The notes below the pieces were generated by a model. The model ran no database searches and was not told where the DNA came from. It saw only the letters and a list, made by a program, of their open reading frames with translations. Of a stretch of DNA of 64,000 bases, positions 8,439 through 16,487 are shown piece after piece; positions within the stretch are counted from its first letter, which is position 1; the number at the start of each line of letters is the position of its first letter. The stretch is from Rhodovulum robiginosum (GTDB lineage: Bacteria; Pseudomonadota; Alphaproteobacteria; Rhodobacterales; Rhodobacteraceae), in contig NZ_RWGU01000048.1 of assembly GCF_003944755.1 (NCBI RefSeq), forward strand, positions 287,001 through 351,000, given 5' to 3'. Position numbers and translations under genes: made by a program.

Positions 8439-9280
8439 GCTGGCACGAAGGTGCCCTTTTCGTCGTCCTTCGCAGGCTCGGCCCGGCGGCGCTGATCCTC
8501 GATCAGTTCCGCGATGCGGCCGATGGCGATGCCGCGCATGAACAGGCTTGCGGGGAGAAGGGCCCATGCCGACACCGTCCAGATCATGGTCTGCGCACTG
8601 GTCAGCGTCACCGGGCTGAAGAGGTAGGACGACGCCTTGAACGCGACCGGGATCAGGAATGGCAGCAAAAACCCTAACGCCACGTTAAAACGGGCGTCGC
8701 GTGCCAGCCGCTTGACCACATCGCCGCCGGCGGTGGGGTCGAACGTGGGCAGGTTGACCCAGACGTTGAAGGTCATCTTGTGCGAGGGCCAGTGGCGCGC
8801 CCGTGCCAGGGCCACGAAGATGGCCAGCGAGAGCAGGGAAATCAGGTAAGCCAGGCCCGCGGCGGTGCGCACCAGCATCACCTGGTGGGCTTCGGTCCCC
8901 GGCGGCAACGCCAGCACCAGAAGCCGCACGGGGCTGTAGGGGAAGTCGGTGGCCTGCGCCACCAGGGCGCCGATGGCGGCCACGAATTCGGTAAAGGGCG
9001 TGGGCATGGATTGCCCGCGCGTGATGACGGACAACAGGAAGACCGTCAGGAACATCGTGACGAATCTGATCCGGTTGAACGGGGGCGCATCGCGGAATTC
9101 CACAAGGACCGGCGACTCGGCGGAGTATTCGAAGATCGTAAGGGCGGCCGCGAAGATCGCGACCAGGGCGACGACCTGCGTCGCATCGGCGGTGACGCCC
9201 GGCAATAGCAACGAGGGCGTGGCGATGAGCCAAACGACCAATGTTGCGCGCACAATTGTGCCTATCAGCTGACTGATCAT
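8435..9280 (-). CDS. Rhodobacterales-type integral membrane protein of unknown function
   Basis: I do not recognise a functional family. The 281-residue protein has about six hydrophobic segments: near residues 5-25, 32-50, 75-92, 130-160, 200-225 and 235-260. There are no obvious catalytic motifs. The C-terminus is charged (EDQRRRAEPAKDDEKG). The ATG at 9280 follows GGAGAGGCAGAGCA; an upstream in-frame codon at 9322 lacks hydrophobic continuity. Its stop overlaps the presumed CTG start of the EEP gene, so the two are translated as a unit. It sits between leuD and leuB, but nothing in its sequence ties it to leucine synthesis. Confidence 0.75.
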   Translation of the reverse strand: MISQLIGTIVRATLVVWLIATPSLLLPGVTADATQVVALVAIFAAALTIFEYSAESPVLVEFRDAPPFNRIRFVTMFLTVFLLSVITRGQSMPTPFTEFVAAIGALVAQATDFPYSPVRLLVLALPPGTEAHQVMLVRTAAGLAYLISLLSLAIFVALARARHWPSHKMTFNVWVNLPTFDPTAGGDVVKRLARDARFNVALGFLLPFLIPVAFKASSYLFSPVTLTSAQTMIWTVSAWALLPASLFMRGIAIGRIAELIEDQRRRAEPAKDDEKGTFVPA

Positions 9281-9485
9281 TGCTCTGCCTCTCCGTCCTT
9301 GCCGGACGCGGACAGGCGCCACGTCGCGGCTTTCAGACGTGTTATTGAATTATGGCGCGTCGCCTTATCTTTGCCCACTTTTTGCCTTCTTTCATCTCTT
9401 CCAGCAAGACACGGGCTAAGGTTAACGATTCCAATCGGGCAATTTCGTGGAGAAACTGTCGCCGCTTTGCATCAATTCATGCACC

Positions 9486-9514
9486 AAAAAGGGGCTGCCC
9501 TGCAGGACAGCCCC
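9486..9514 (-). terminator. Intrinsic terminator of leuCD
   Basis: Read on the minus strand, GGGGCTGTCC pairs with GGGCAGCCCC (plus-strand 9491-9514, one G-T pair) and five T follow (AAAAA at 9486-9490 on the plus strand). It lies about 30 bases after the leuD stop and separates leuCD from the downstream membrane-protein gene, which has 200 bases of comparatively AT-rich leader for its own promoter. Confidence 0.85.
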
Positions 9515-9546
9515 TCTGGCCACATCATCTTGTGGTTGTTTGGAAA

Positions 9547-10152
9547 TCAGACCCAAGGACGCTGTTGACCGGCCTGGGACTCGTAGGAATCGATGGAGGC
9601 GGCCTTTTCCAGGGTCAGCCCGATATCGTCGAGACCGTTAATCAGGCAATGCTTGCGGAACGGGTCGACCTCAAACGAAATGACCTCGCCATCCGACGTG
9701 GTGATGGTCTGCGCCTCAAGATCGACGGTCATCCGGGCATTGGCGCCCTTCTCGGCATCCTTCATCAGGATATCCACCTTCTCCTGCGGCAGCGGGATCG
9801 GCAGGATGCCGTTCTTGAAGCAGTTGTTGAAAAAGATGTCGGCAAAGCTGGGCGCGATGACGCAGCGGATGCCGAAATCCTTGATCGCCCACGGCGCATG
9901 TTCGCGCGACGAGCCGCAGCCGAAATTCTCGCCCGAGACGAGGATCTCGGCCTCGCGGTAGGCCGGCTGGTTCAGCACGAAATCGGGTTTTTCGTTGCCC
10001 TGTTCATCATAGCGCATCTCGTCGAAGAGGTTCACGCCCAGCCCGGTGCGCTTGATCGTCTTGAGGTACTGCTTGGGGATGATCATGTCGGTGTCGACAT
10101 TGACCTGCGGCAGCGGTGCGGCGATGCCGGTGAGTTTCTCGAACTTGTCCAT
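9547..10152 (-). CDS. leuD: 3-isopropylmalate dehydratase small subunit
   Basis: Swivel-domain subunit of isopropylmalate isomerase, which converts 2- to 3-isopropylmalate together with LeuC. The 201-residue protein has the small-subunit hallmarks: [13 protein letters not shown] near the start, then [16 protein letters not shown] for substrate binding, and [18 protein letters not shown]. It starts 12 bases after the leuC stop, so the pair is one transcription unit ending at the terminator described downstream. Confidence 0.97.
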   Translation of the reverse strand: MDKFEKLTGIAAPLPQVNVDTDMIIPKQYLKTIKRTGLGVNLFDEMRYDEQGNEKPDFVLNQPAYREAEILVSGENFGCGSSREHAPWAIKDFGIRCVIAPSFADIFFNNCFKNGILPIPLPQEKVDILMKDAEKGANARMTVDLEAQTITTSDGEVISFEVDPFRKHCLINGLDDIGLTLEKAASIDSYESQAGQQRPWV

Positions 10153-10164
10153 CGTTGCGTTTCC

Positions 10165-11583
10165 TTACACCGTTTCCGCCGTCAACTCGCGCACATCCGT
10201 CAGATGCCCCGTCACCGCAGCCGCCGCGGCCATGACCGGGCTCATCAGATGGGTGCGCCCGCCGCGGCCCATGCGGCCCTCGAAATTGCGGTTGGAGGTC
10301 GCCGCGCAGCGTTCGCCCGGGGCCAGTTGGTCGGGGTTCATGCCCAGGCACATCGAACAGCCCGCAAGCCGCCATTCGAAGCCAGCGTCCGTGAAGATGA
10401 CGTCCAGCCCCTCTTCCTCGGCCTTGGCGCGGACAAGGCCCGACCCCGGCACGACCATGCCGCGCACGCCGTCGGCCAGCTTGCGGCCCTTCAGAACCTC
10501 GGCCGCGGCGCGCAGATCCTCGATGCGCCCGTTGGTGCACGACCCGATGAAGACCGCGCCGATCTTGATGTCCTGCAAGGGCGTGCCGGGGGTCAGCCCC
10601 ATGTAGTCGAGCGAGCGCCGCACCGCATCGACCTTGCCGCCCGCGAAATCCTCGGGCGCGGGCACCTTTTCGGTGATCGGCAGCACGTCTTCGGGCGAGG
10701 TGCCCCAGGTGACCACCGGCGCGATATCCTCGCCGCGGATGGTGACGACCTTGTCCCAATGCGCGTCGTCGTCGGAATAAAGCGTCTTCCACCACGACAG
10801 CGCGGCCTCCCACTGCGCGCCCTTGGGCGCGTGAGGCCGGCCCTTCACATACTCGAAGGTCTTTTCGTCCGGCGCGATCAGACCCGCGCGCGCGCCGCCC
10901 TCGATCGCCATGTTGCAGACGGTCATCCGCCCTTCCATCGACAGCGCGCGGATCGCCTCGCCGCAATACTCGATCACGTAGCCGGTGCCGCCGGCGGTGC
11001 CGGTCTTGCCGATGACCGAGAGCGTGATGTCCTTCGCGGTCACGCCGGGCGGCAGTTGCCCGGTGATCTCGACCTTCATGTTCTTGGACTTGCTCTGGAT
11101 CAGCGTCTGCGTGGCCAGCACATGCTCCACCTCGCTGGTGCCGATGCCGTGGGCTAGCGCGCCGAAGGCGCCGTGGGTGGCGGTGTGGCTGTCGCCGCAG
11201 ACCACGGTCATGCCCGGCAGGGTCCAGCCCTGTTCGGGGCCGACGATATGCACGATGCCCTGACGGATGTCGGAGACCGGGTAGTAATTGATCCCGAAAT
11301 CGCGCGCGTTCTTGTCCAGCGCCTCGACCTGGATGCGGCTTTCCTCGGTCATGTTGGCCACGATCTCGCGGCCTTGCGTGGTGGGCACGTTATGGTCGGG
11401 CACGGCGATGGTCTTTTCCGGCGCGCGCACCTGCCGGCCGGCCATGCGCAGCCCCTCGAAGGCCTGCGGGCTGGTCACCTCGTGCACCAGGTGGCGGTCG
11501 ATATAGATCAGGCAGGTGCCGTCCTCGGCGTGATCTACCAGGTGGGCGTCCCAGATTTTGTCGTAAAGTGTCTTGCCGGTCAT
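10165..11583 (-). CDS. leuC: 3-isopropylmalate dehydratase large subunit
   Basis: Aconitase-family large subunit carrying the 4Fe-4S cluster of isopropylmalate isomerase; 472 residues, normal length. Substrate and cluster motifs are clear: [27 protein letters not shown] in the N-terminal half, then the cluster cysteines in [11 protein letters not shown] and [12 protein letters not shown]. Translation is expected to be coupled with leuD. The 235 bases between leuC and the divergent mscS gene should hold both promoters, but I see no leader peptide rich in leucine codons there and no clear riboswitch. Confidence 0.97.
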   Translation of the reverse strand: MTGKTLYDKIWDAHLVDHAEDGTCLIYIDRHLVHEVTSPQAFEGLRMAGRQVRAPEKTIAVPDHNVPTTQGREIVANMTEESRIQVEALDKNARDFGINYYPVSDIRQGIVHIVGPEQGWTLPGMTVVCGDSHTATHGAFGALAHGIGTSEVEHVLATQTLIQSKSKNMKVEITGQLPPGVTAKDITLSVIGKTGTAGGTGYVIEYCGEAIRALSMEGRMTVCNMAIEGGARAGLIAPDEKTFEYVKGRPHAPKGAQWEAALSWWKTLYSDDDAHWDKVVTIRGEDIAPVVTWGTSPEDVLPITEKVPAPEDFAGGKVDAVRRSLDYMGLTPGTPLQDIKIGAVFIGSCTNGRIEDLRAAAEVLKGRKLADGVRGMVVPGSGLVRAKAEEEGLDVIFTDAGFEWRLAGCSMCLGMNPDQLAPGERCAATSNRNFEGRMGRGGRTHLMSPVMAAAAAVTGHLTDVRELTAETV

Positions 11584-11818
11584 GGATGTCTCCGCGGCTT
11601 GTCTTCGGTCATTGGGTCATGTCGGGGTGTGCACCGCCTCATAGGCGGGCCAGCACCGAATGCGTCGCGCCGAAAAAGCGCCAGGGCAGGCGCGCGCGGT
11701 CGTCCATGTCAAAGATGCGTTTCATGTCCGATCAGATACGCCTTTGCCCGTTGCCGATCAAGGGCGCGCGCTTGTCGTGCCCGCGCCCGCCATGCGATGC
11801 TGCGCCAAAGGACACCGG

Positions 11819-13135
11819 ATGGAAATCGACCCGACCCCCATTCTCGATCAGCTCATGGCGTTCGCCGACCAGGCCAGCGCATTCGCCGACAGCCTCACGC
11901 GCCCCGGTTGGCGCCTCTATCAGATCGCGATTGTCGTGGGGCTGGCGGCGCTCGCGCAGGGCCTTGCCTGGGCGCTGCAGACCCCCGCGCATGAATGGCT
12001 GCGCAGCCGCGAGGGCTGGCCCAGGTGGCGGCTGCGCGTCGCCCTGATCCTGCTCAGGCGACTTCGGCTGATCCTGTTCGTGGGCCTGGCCTGGATGCTG
12101 GTCTGGATCATGCGCGAGGTGACATGGCCCTCGCGCAGCTACCTGGTCGGCATCGCCGCGACGCTGGCCGCGGCCTGGCTTGGCGTCGGGCTCGCCGCGC
12201 GGCTGGTGGTCAACCCGGTGCTCCGGCGGATCGTCACCTGGGGGCTGTGGGTCTATGTGACGTTCTACGTTCTCGGCATTACCGAAAACGCCGCCTCGGT
12301 GCTTGAAAACCTCGCGGTGGATCTCGGCGGCACCCGCCTCTCGGCGCTGACGCTCTTGAAAGCGGCGGTCCTTACCGGGCTGCTGTTCACCGCCGCCCGG
12401 CTGATCGCACGCAATTCGGCCGCGCGCATCCGCGCCGACGAGACGATCTCGCCCTCCATGCAGGTGCTGATCGTCAAGGTGATGCAGGTCTCGCTCTATG
12501 CCGCGGCGGTGTTCCTCGGGCTCGAGGCGGTGGGAGTGGACCTTACGGGGCTTGCCTTCCTGTCCGGGGCGATCGGCGTGGGGCTCGGCTTCGGCCTGCA
12601 AAAGGTCGTGTCCAACCTCGTCTCTGGCGTCATCATCCTGCTCGACAAGTCGATCAAGCCCGGCGACGTGATCAGCCTGGGCGAAACCTTTGGCTGGATC
12701 AACGCGCTGGGCGCGCGCTACGTCTCGGTCGTCACCCGCGACGGCAAGGAATACCTGATCCCCAACGAGGACCTGATCACCAGCCAGGTGGTCAACTGGT
12801 CCCATTCCAACGAGTTCGTGCGGCTCGATATCCATTTCGGCACCGCCTATGCCAACGATCCGCATCTGGTGCGCAAGGTCGCGGTCGAGGCGGCCGGATC
12901 GGTGCCTCGCGTCCTCGGCGCCCGCCCGCCGGTTTGCCACGTTGTGGGCTTCGGCGACAGCTCGGTCGACTACATCCTGCGGTTCTGGATTACCGACCCC
13001 ACCGAGGGGCTGACCAATGTCCGCGGCGCGGTGTTCCTGGCGCTTTGGGATGCCTTCAAGGCCGAGGGCATCGCAATCCCCTTCCCCCAGCGCGAGGTGC
13101 GCCTGCTCGACCGCGACGGCGCGCCGGACGGGTAG
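11819..13135 (+). CDS. MscS-family mechanosensitive ion channel
   Basis: Membrane channel of the MscS family that releases solutes under osmotic downshock. About six hydrophobic helices come before the conserved pore region: GAIGVGLGFGLQKVVSNLVSG, of which only GLGFGLQKVVSN is diagnostic, then SGVIILLDKSIKPGDVI and the beta-domain motif IPNEDLITSQVVNWS. With 438 residues it is longer than E. coli MscS because of extra N-terminal helices. The ATG at 11819 follows AAAGGA; the open frame extends 53 codons upstream without a ribosome site and with no hydrophobic or conserved content. It is divergent from leuC and is followed by the SOUL-domain gene 60 bases on. Confidence 0.88.
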   Translation: MEIDPTPILDQLMAFADQASAFADSLTRPGWRLYQIAIVVGLAALAQGLAWALQTPAHEWLRSREGWPRWRLRVALILLRRLRLILFVGLAWMLVWIMREVTWPSRSYLVGIAATLAAAWLGVGLAARLVVNPVLRRIVTWGLWVYVTFYVLGITENAASVLENLAVDLGGTRLSALTLLKAAVLTGLLFTAARLIARNSAARIRADETISPSMQVLIVKVMQVSLYAAAVFLGLEAVGVDLTGLAFLSGAIGVGLGFGLQKVVSNLVSGVIILLDKSIKPGDVISLGETFGWINALGARYVSVVTRDGKEYLIPNEDLITSQVVNWSHSNEFVRLDIHFGTAYANDPHLVRKVAVEAAGSVPRVLGARPPVCHVVGFGDSSVDYILRFWITDPTEGLTNVRGAVFLALWDAFKAEGIAIPFPQREVRLLDRDGAPDG

Positions 13136-13195
13136 GGGCCTTGTCTGGCCTCGACGCCGCCCCATCTCTTCGGCGGAACGCGACGGGAGGCGGCG

Positions 13196-13810
13196 ATGAA
13201 CGCTCACTGGACGGCGCCGTGGCTGCTGGCGGCGCTGGTTGCGACATGGGGCGCGACGACGATGGCATTCGCACAGACGACCTATCGCGGCTACGAGGCG
13301 CCGCCCTATACAGTCGAGGCCCGGGACGGGCCGGTAGAGCTGCGCGATTACGCGCCCTTCACGGTGGCCGAGGTCACCGTCAGCGGCCGCCGCGGCCCGG
13401 CGATCCAGACCGGCTTTCGGATTCTCGCCGGCTATATATTCGGACGAAACCAAACGCCCGCGGGCGCGTCGGAAAAGATCGCCATGACGGTTCCGGTGAC
13501 CCAGGCGAAGGCCGAAGAGGGCTGGGTGATCCGCTTCATGATGCCCGCGGGCAAACGCCTCGACGCGCTGCCCGCGCCCGAAAACGCCGCGGTCCGCCTG
13601 ACCCGCACCGCACCCGAACGGATGATCGTCATGCGCTTTTCGGGCCGCGCGACCACCCGCGCATTGACCGAGCAGGCCGAGCGCCTCGCCGCCTATGCGC
13701 GCGCGAACGACCTCGAAATCACGGGCGCGCCGCGGTTCATGTTCTACGACGATCCCTTCACCCTGCCGTGGCGCCGCCGCAACGAGGTCGGGCTTGTTCT
13801 CGCCGATTGA
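13196..13810 (+). CDS. SOUL-family haem-binding protein, exported
   Basis: Predicted periplasmic protein of the SOUL/HBP family, whose members bind haem or tetrapyrroles. A signal peptide with a hydrophobic core (WLLAALVATWG) ends near residue 25. The SOUL domain follows: PPYTVEARDGPVELRDYAPF, GFRILAGYIFGRNQ, KIAMTVPVTQ and the C-terminal FMFYDDPFTLPWRRRNEV are all typical of the family. GGGAGG lies just before the ATG. The tetrapyrrole link is suggestive in a phototroph, but the gene is not near the photosynthesis genes and the ligand is unknown. Confidence 0.85.
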   Translation: MNAHWTAPWLLAALVATWGATTMAFAQTTYRGYEAPPYTVEARDGPVELRDYAPFTVAEVTVSGRRGPAIQTGFRILAGYIFGRNQTPAGASEKIAMTVPVTQAKAEEGWVIRFMMPAGKRLDALPAPENAAVRLTRTAPERMIVMRFSGRATTRALTEQAERLAAYARANDLEITGAPRFMFYDDPFTLPWRRRNEVGLVLAD

Positions 13811-13843
13811 GAAAGAGCCGCTACCGCGCCGCAGCCGCTGTCA

Positions 13844-13872
13844 TTGAGATTTCGCACAGGCGATGCTACCTT
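13844..13872 (+). promoter_or_regulatory. Possible promoter of rsfS-rlmH
   Basis: TTGAGA at 13844-13849 and TACCTT at 13867-13872 are spaced by 17 bases, a fair sigma-70 arrangement upstream of the rsfS leader. The -10 element is weak (three of six consensus bases), so this is tentative. Confidence 0.3.
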
Positions 13873-13925
13873 ATGTGTGTGCCCGGCGCCGGGGCTTTTG
13901 GATCGGCGTGCCACGAAGGAGGACG

Positions 13926-13964
13926 ATGTCCTGTCTAACATTGCAGAGGCGGTCAACCTCATGA
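13926..13964 (+). CDS. Candidate 12-codon leader ORF coupled to rsfS
   Basis: AAGGAGG at 13916-13922 is the strongest ribosome site in this area, yet the ATG right after it (13926) is out of frame with rsfS. That ATG opens MSCLTLQRRSTS and stops at TGA 13962-13964, which overlaps the proposed rsfS ATG (13961) as ATGA. The spacing from the ribosome site to the ATG is short (three bases). The same ribosome site stands eight bases before an in-frame CTG at 13931, so an alternative is a CTG start for rsfS and no leader peptide. Confidence 0.35.
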   Translation: MSCLTLQRRSTS

Positions 13965-14347
13965 CCGCACCGAACGCAGCCATGACCGGGCTTCCCACGG
14001 ATGTGTCGAGCGAAGACTTGCTTGATTTCATTCTCGCTTCCCTCAGCGACGACAAGGCCGAAGACATGATCTCGATCGACTTGCGCGGCAAGTCGTCCAT
14101 GGCCGATTACATGGTGATCTGTTCGGGCCGCTCCACCCGCCAGGTGGCGTCGATCTCGGAGAAGCTGAAAGACCGGCTCAAGCAGGAACTCGGCCGTGGG
14201 GCCAAGCTGGAGGGCAAGGATCAGGGCGACTGGGTCCTGATCGACGCGGGCGACGTGATCGTCCATGTCTTCCGCCCCGAGGTGCGCGAGTTCTACCAGC
14301 TCGAAAAGATGTGGATGCCTGCCGGCGCCGCCACCGCGCGCGCCTGA
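13961..14347 (+). CDS. rsfS: Ribosomal silencing factor RsfS
   Basis: Binds ribosomal protein L14 (uL14) and blocks joining of the 30S and 50S subunits when translation should be slowed. The RsfS domain covers most of the 128 residues: KAEDMISIDLRGKSSMADYM, CSGRSTRQVASI, and the C-terminal GDVIVHVFRPEVREFYQLEKMW, a clear family signature. The start is uncertain. ATG 13961 has no ribosome site of its own, ATG 13982 is also in frame, and a CTG at 13931 is best placed behind AAGGAGG. Its stop is followed directly by the rlmH ATG, the usual pairing in this order. Confidence 0.93.
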   Translation: MTAPNAAMTGLPTDVSSEDLLDFILASLSDDKAEDMISIDLRGKSSMADYMVICSGRSTRQVASISEKLKDRLKQELGRGAKLEGKDQGDWVLIDAGDVIVHVFRPEVREFYQLEKMWMPAGAATARA

Positions 14348-14818
14348 ATGCGTCTTGCCATCTGCGCCGTGGGCCGCCTCAGGGCGGGGTCCGAGCGCGC
14401 GCTCGTCGATGACTACCTCGCACGGGTCGACCGCACCGGGCGGGCGCTGGGCCTCGGGCCCGCCACCGTCACGGAGGTGGACGACCGAAAGGGCGGCGGC
14501 AAGGCGGCCGAGGCGCAGCTCATATCCCGCGCGCTGCCCGAGGGCGCCCGGCTCTGCGTGCTCGACGAACGCGGCAAGACGCTCAGCTCCCCCGGTTTCG
14601 CCGACCTCCTCGCGCGCTGGCGCGACGAGGGCCAGGGCACCGCGGCCTTCGTGATCGGCGGGGCCGACGGGCTCGACCCCGCTCTGGTTGCCCGGGCCGA
14701 TGCCACGCTTTCCTTCGGGCCCATGGTGTGGCCGCATATGCTGGCGCGCGTGATGCTGGCCGAACAGCTTTACCGCGCCACGGCGATTCTCGCCGGCACC
14801 CCCTATCACCGCGTCTGA
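14348..14818 (+). CDS. rlmH: 23S rRNA (pseudouridine-1915 N3)-methyltransferase
   Basis: SPOUT-class methyltransferase that methylates pseudouridine 1915 in helix 69 of 23S rRNA on the 70S ribosome. The protein has 156 residues, normal for RlmH. The knot region carries FVIGGADGL for S-adenosylmethionine binding. It ends with the diagnostic MLARVMLAEQLYRA and GTPYHRV, the C-terminal tail that completes the active site. The ATG directly abuts the rsfS stop, so the two ribosome-related genes are co-translated. A copy of the window's dispersed repeat begins two bases after the stop. Confidence 0.96.
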   Translation: MRLAICAVGRLRAGSERALVDDYLARVDRTGRALGLGPATVTEVDDRKGGGKAAEAQLISRALPEGARLCVLDERGKTLSSPGFADLLARWRDEGQGTAAFVIGGADGLDPALVARADATLSFGPMVWPHMLARVMLAEQLYRATAILAGTPYHRV

Positions 14819-14819
14819 T

Positions 14820-14841
14820 CTTCTTCTTGGCCCAAATACCC
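14820..14841 (-). repeat. Dispersed intergenic repeat, copy A
   Basis: Minus-strand copy of the element with core GGCCAAGAAGAAG and block GGGTATTTG. It lies immediately after rlmH. See the finding on the whole family. Confidence 0.75.
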
Positions 14842-14966
14842 GATCCGCGCCCGGGAACCGGGCGCCCGGAAAAGGCGTGGCCCGAAGGGCCGCAATCTGA
14901 TGGCCGGCGGTTGTCCTCCCCCGGCCCGCCGCCTAGAACGGGCGCAACCGCGAAAGGGCCCCTTCC

Positions 14967-16487
14967 ATGACCGCACCCAAACCCGTTGTGCTTTGCATCC
15001 TCGACGGCTGGGGCCTCGGCCCCACCCATGACGACAACGCCCCCGAACTGGCCGAGACGCCCAATTTCGACCGGCTGATGGCCGGCTGTCCCCATGCAAC
15101 GCTGACCACCCACGGCCCCGCTGCCGGGCTGCCCTCGGGGCAGATGGGCAATTCCGAGGTGGGCCATACCAATATCGGCGCCGGCCGCGTGGTGGCGATG
15201 GACCTGGGCCAGATCGACCTCTCCATCGAGGATGGCAGCTTTTTCAAGACCCCCGCGCTGAGGGGCTTCATCGACAAGGTCAAGGCGGCCGGCGGCACGG
15301 CGCACCTGATGGGGCTGGTCTCCGACGGCGGCGTGCACGGCCATATCCGCCACATCCTCGCCGCGACCCGTGCCATCGCCGGGGCAGGCGTGCCGGTTGC
15401 GATCCACGCCATCACCGACGGGCGCGACGTGGCGCCGAAATCGGCCGACCGCTTCATCGCCGAGTTGCAGCAGGGGCTGCCCGAGGGCGCCCATATCGCC
15501 AGCGTCATCGGGCGCTACTACGCGATGGACCGCGACAATCGCTGGGCCCGCGTGCAGCTTGCCTATCACGCCATGGCCAGCGGCCTGGGCGAAGAGGCGG
15601 ACACGCCCGTCGAGGCCGTCACCGCCGCCTACGCGCGGGGCGAGACCGACGAGTTCATCGAGCCCTCCGTCATCGACGACGCACCGGGCATCGCCGATGG
15701 CGACGGCCTGTTCTGCCTCAACTTCCGCGCCGACCGGGCGCGCGAGATCCTGCGCGCCTTTGCCCAGCCCGATTTCGACGATTTCGAAACCGGCAAGCGG
15801 CCTGAACTCTCGGCGATCCTGGGCATGGTCGAGTATTCGACCGACCACAGCCGTTGGATGGACACGGTGTTTCCCAAGCGCGAGCTCGTCAACACGCTGG
15901 GCGAATGGGTGGCCAAGCAGGGACTGCGGCAGTTTCGTTTGGCCGAGACCGAGAAATACCCCCATGTGACCTTCTTCCTGAACGGCGGAAAGGAAGACCC
16001 CGAAGAGGGCGAAGACCGGTTCATGCCGCCCAGCCCCAAGGTCGCCACCTACGACCTGCAGCCCGAAATGAGCGCGCCCGCCGTCACCGACAAGCTGATC
16101 GAGGTGATCGGCGCGGGCTACGACCTGATCGTGGTGAATTACGCCAACCCCGACATGGTGGGCCATACCGGCGTGATCGAGGCCGCGGTCAAGGCGTGCG
16201 AGGCGGTCGACAGCGGCCTGGGCCGGGCGCTCGCCGCGCTGAAATCCGCCGGCGGCGCGATGATCGTGACCGCCGACCACGGCAATTGCGAGACCATGGT
16301 CGACCCCGAAACCGGCGGCCCCCATACCGCGCACACGCTGAACCCGGTGCCGGTGATCCTGGTCGGCGGGCCCGAGGGCGCACGGCTGCATGACGGGCGG
16401 CTTTGCGATCTGGCGCCGACCATCCTGCAACTCATGGGGCTGCCCCAGCCGCCGGAGATGACCGGCGAAAGCCTGATCGAGCCATGA
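14967..16487 (+). CDS. gpmI: 2,3-bisphosphoglycerate-independent phosphoglycerate mutase
   Basis: Interconverts 3- and 2-phosphoglycerate with two manganese ions, in glycolysis and gluconeogenesis. At 506 residues it is the usual length. CILDGWGLG gives the first metal aspartate; QMGNSEVGHTNIGAGR contains the serine that becomes phosphorylated. The second metal cluster is in NYANPDMVGHTG and TADHGNCE. The last four bases (ATGA) overlap the start of the envC-like gene, so gpmI, envC, ctpA and rppH form one run. Non-coding DNA of 148 bases before it includes repeat copy A and a GC-rich inverted stretch. Confidence 0.97.
   Translation: MTAPKPVVLCILDGWGLGPTHDDNAPELAETPNFDRLMAGCPHATLTTHGPAAGLPSGQMGNSEVGHTNIGAGRVVAMDLGQIDLSIEDGSFFKTPALRGFIDKVKAAGGTAHLMGLVSDGGVHGHIRHILAATRAIAGAGVPVAIHAITDGRDVAPKSADRFIAELQQGLPEGAHIASVIGRYYAMDRDNRWARVQLAYHAMASGLGEEADTPVEAVTAAYARGETDEFIEPSVIDDAPGIADGDGLFCLNFRADRAREILRAFAQPDFDDFETGKRPELSAILGMVEYSTDHSRWMDTVFPKRELVNTLGEWVAKQGLRQFRLAETEKYPHVTFFLNGGKEDPEEGEDRFMPPSPKVATYDLQPEMSAPAVTDKLIEVIGAGYDLIVVNYANPDMVGHTGVIEAAVKACEAVDSGLGRALAALKSAGGAMIVTADHGNCETMVDPETGGPHTAHTLNPVPVILVGGPEGARLHDGRLCDLAPTILQLMGLPQPPEMTGESLIEP

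Noticed and set aside
9415-9440. CtrA-like half site around GGTTAACG
   Set aside because: Only one half of TTAA-N7-TTAA is present, and the region is simply less GC-rich than its surroundings.
9352-11157. 601-codon open frame opposite leuD and leuC
   Set aside because: Shadow of leuCD; leuC and leuD are certain from the aconitase motifs and cannot share this space.
14583-16430. 615-codon open frame opposite rlmH and gpmI
   Set aside because: Composition is that of an antisense shadow, and it spans two certain genes.
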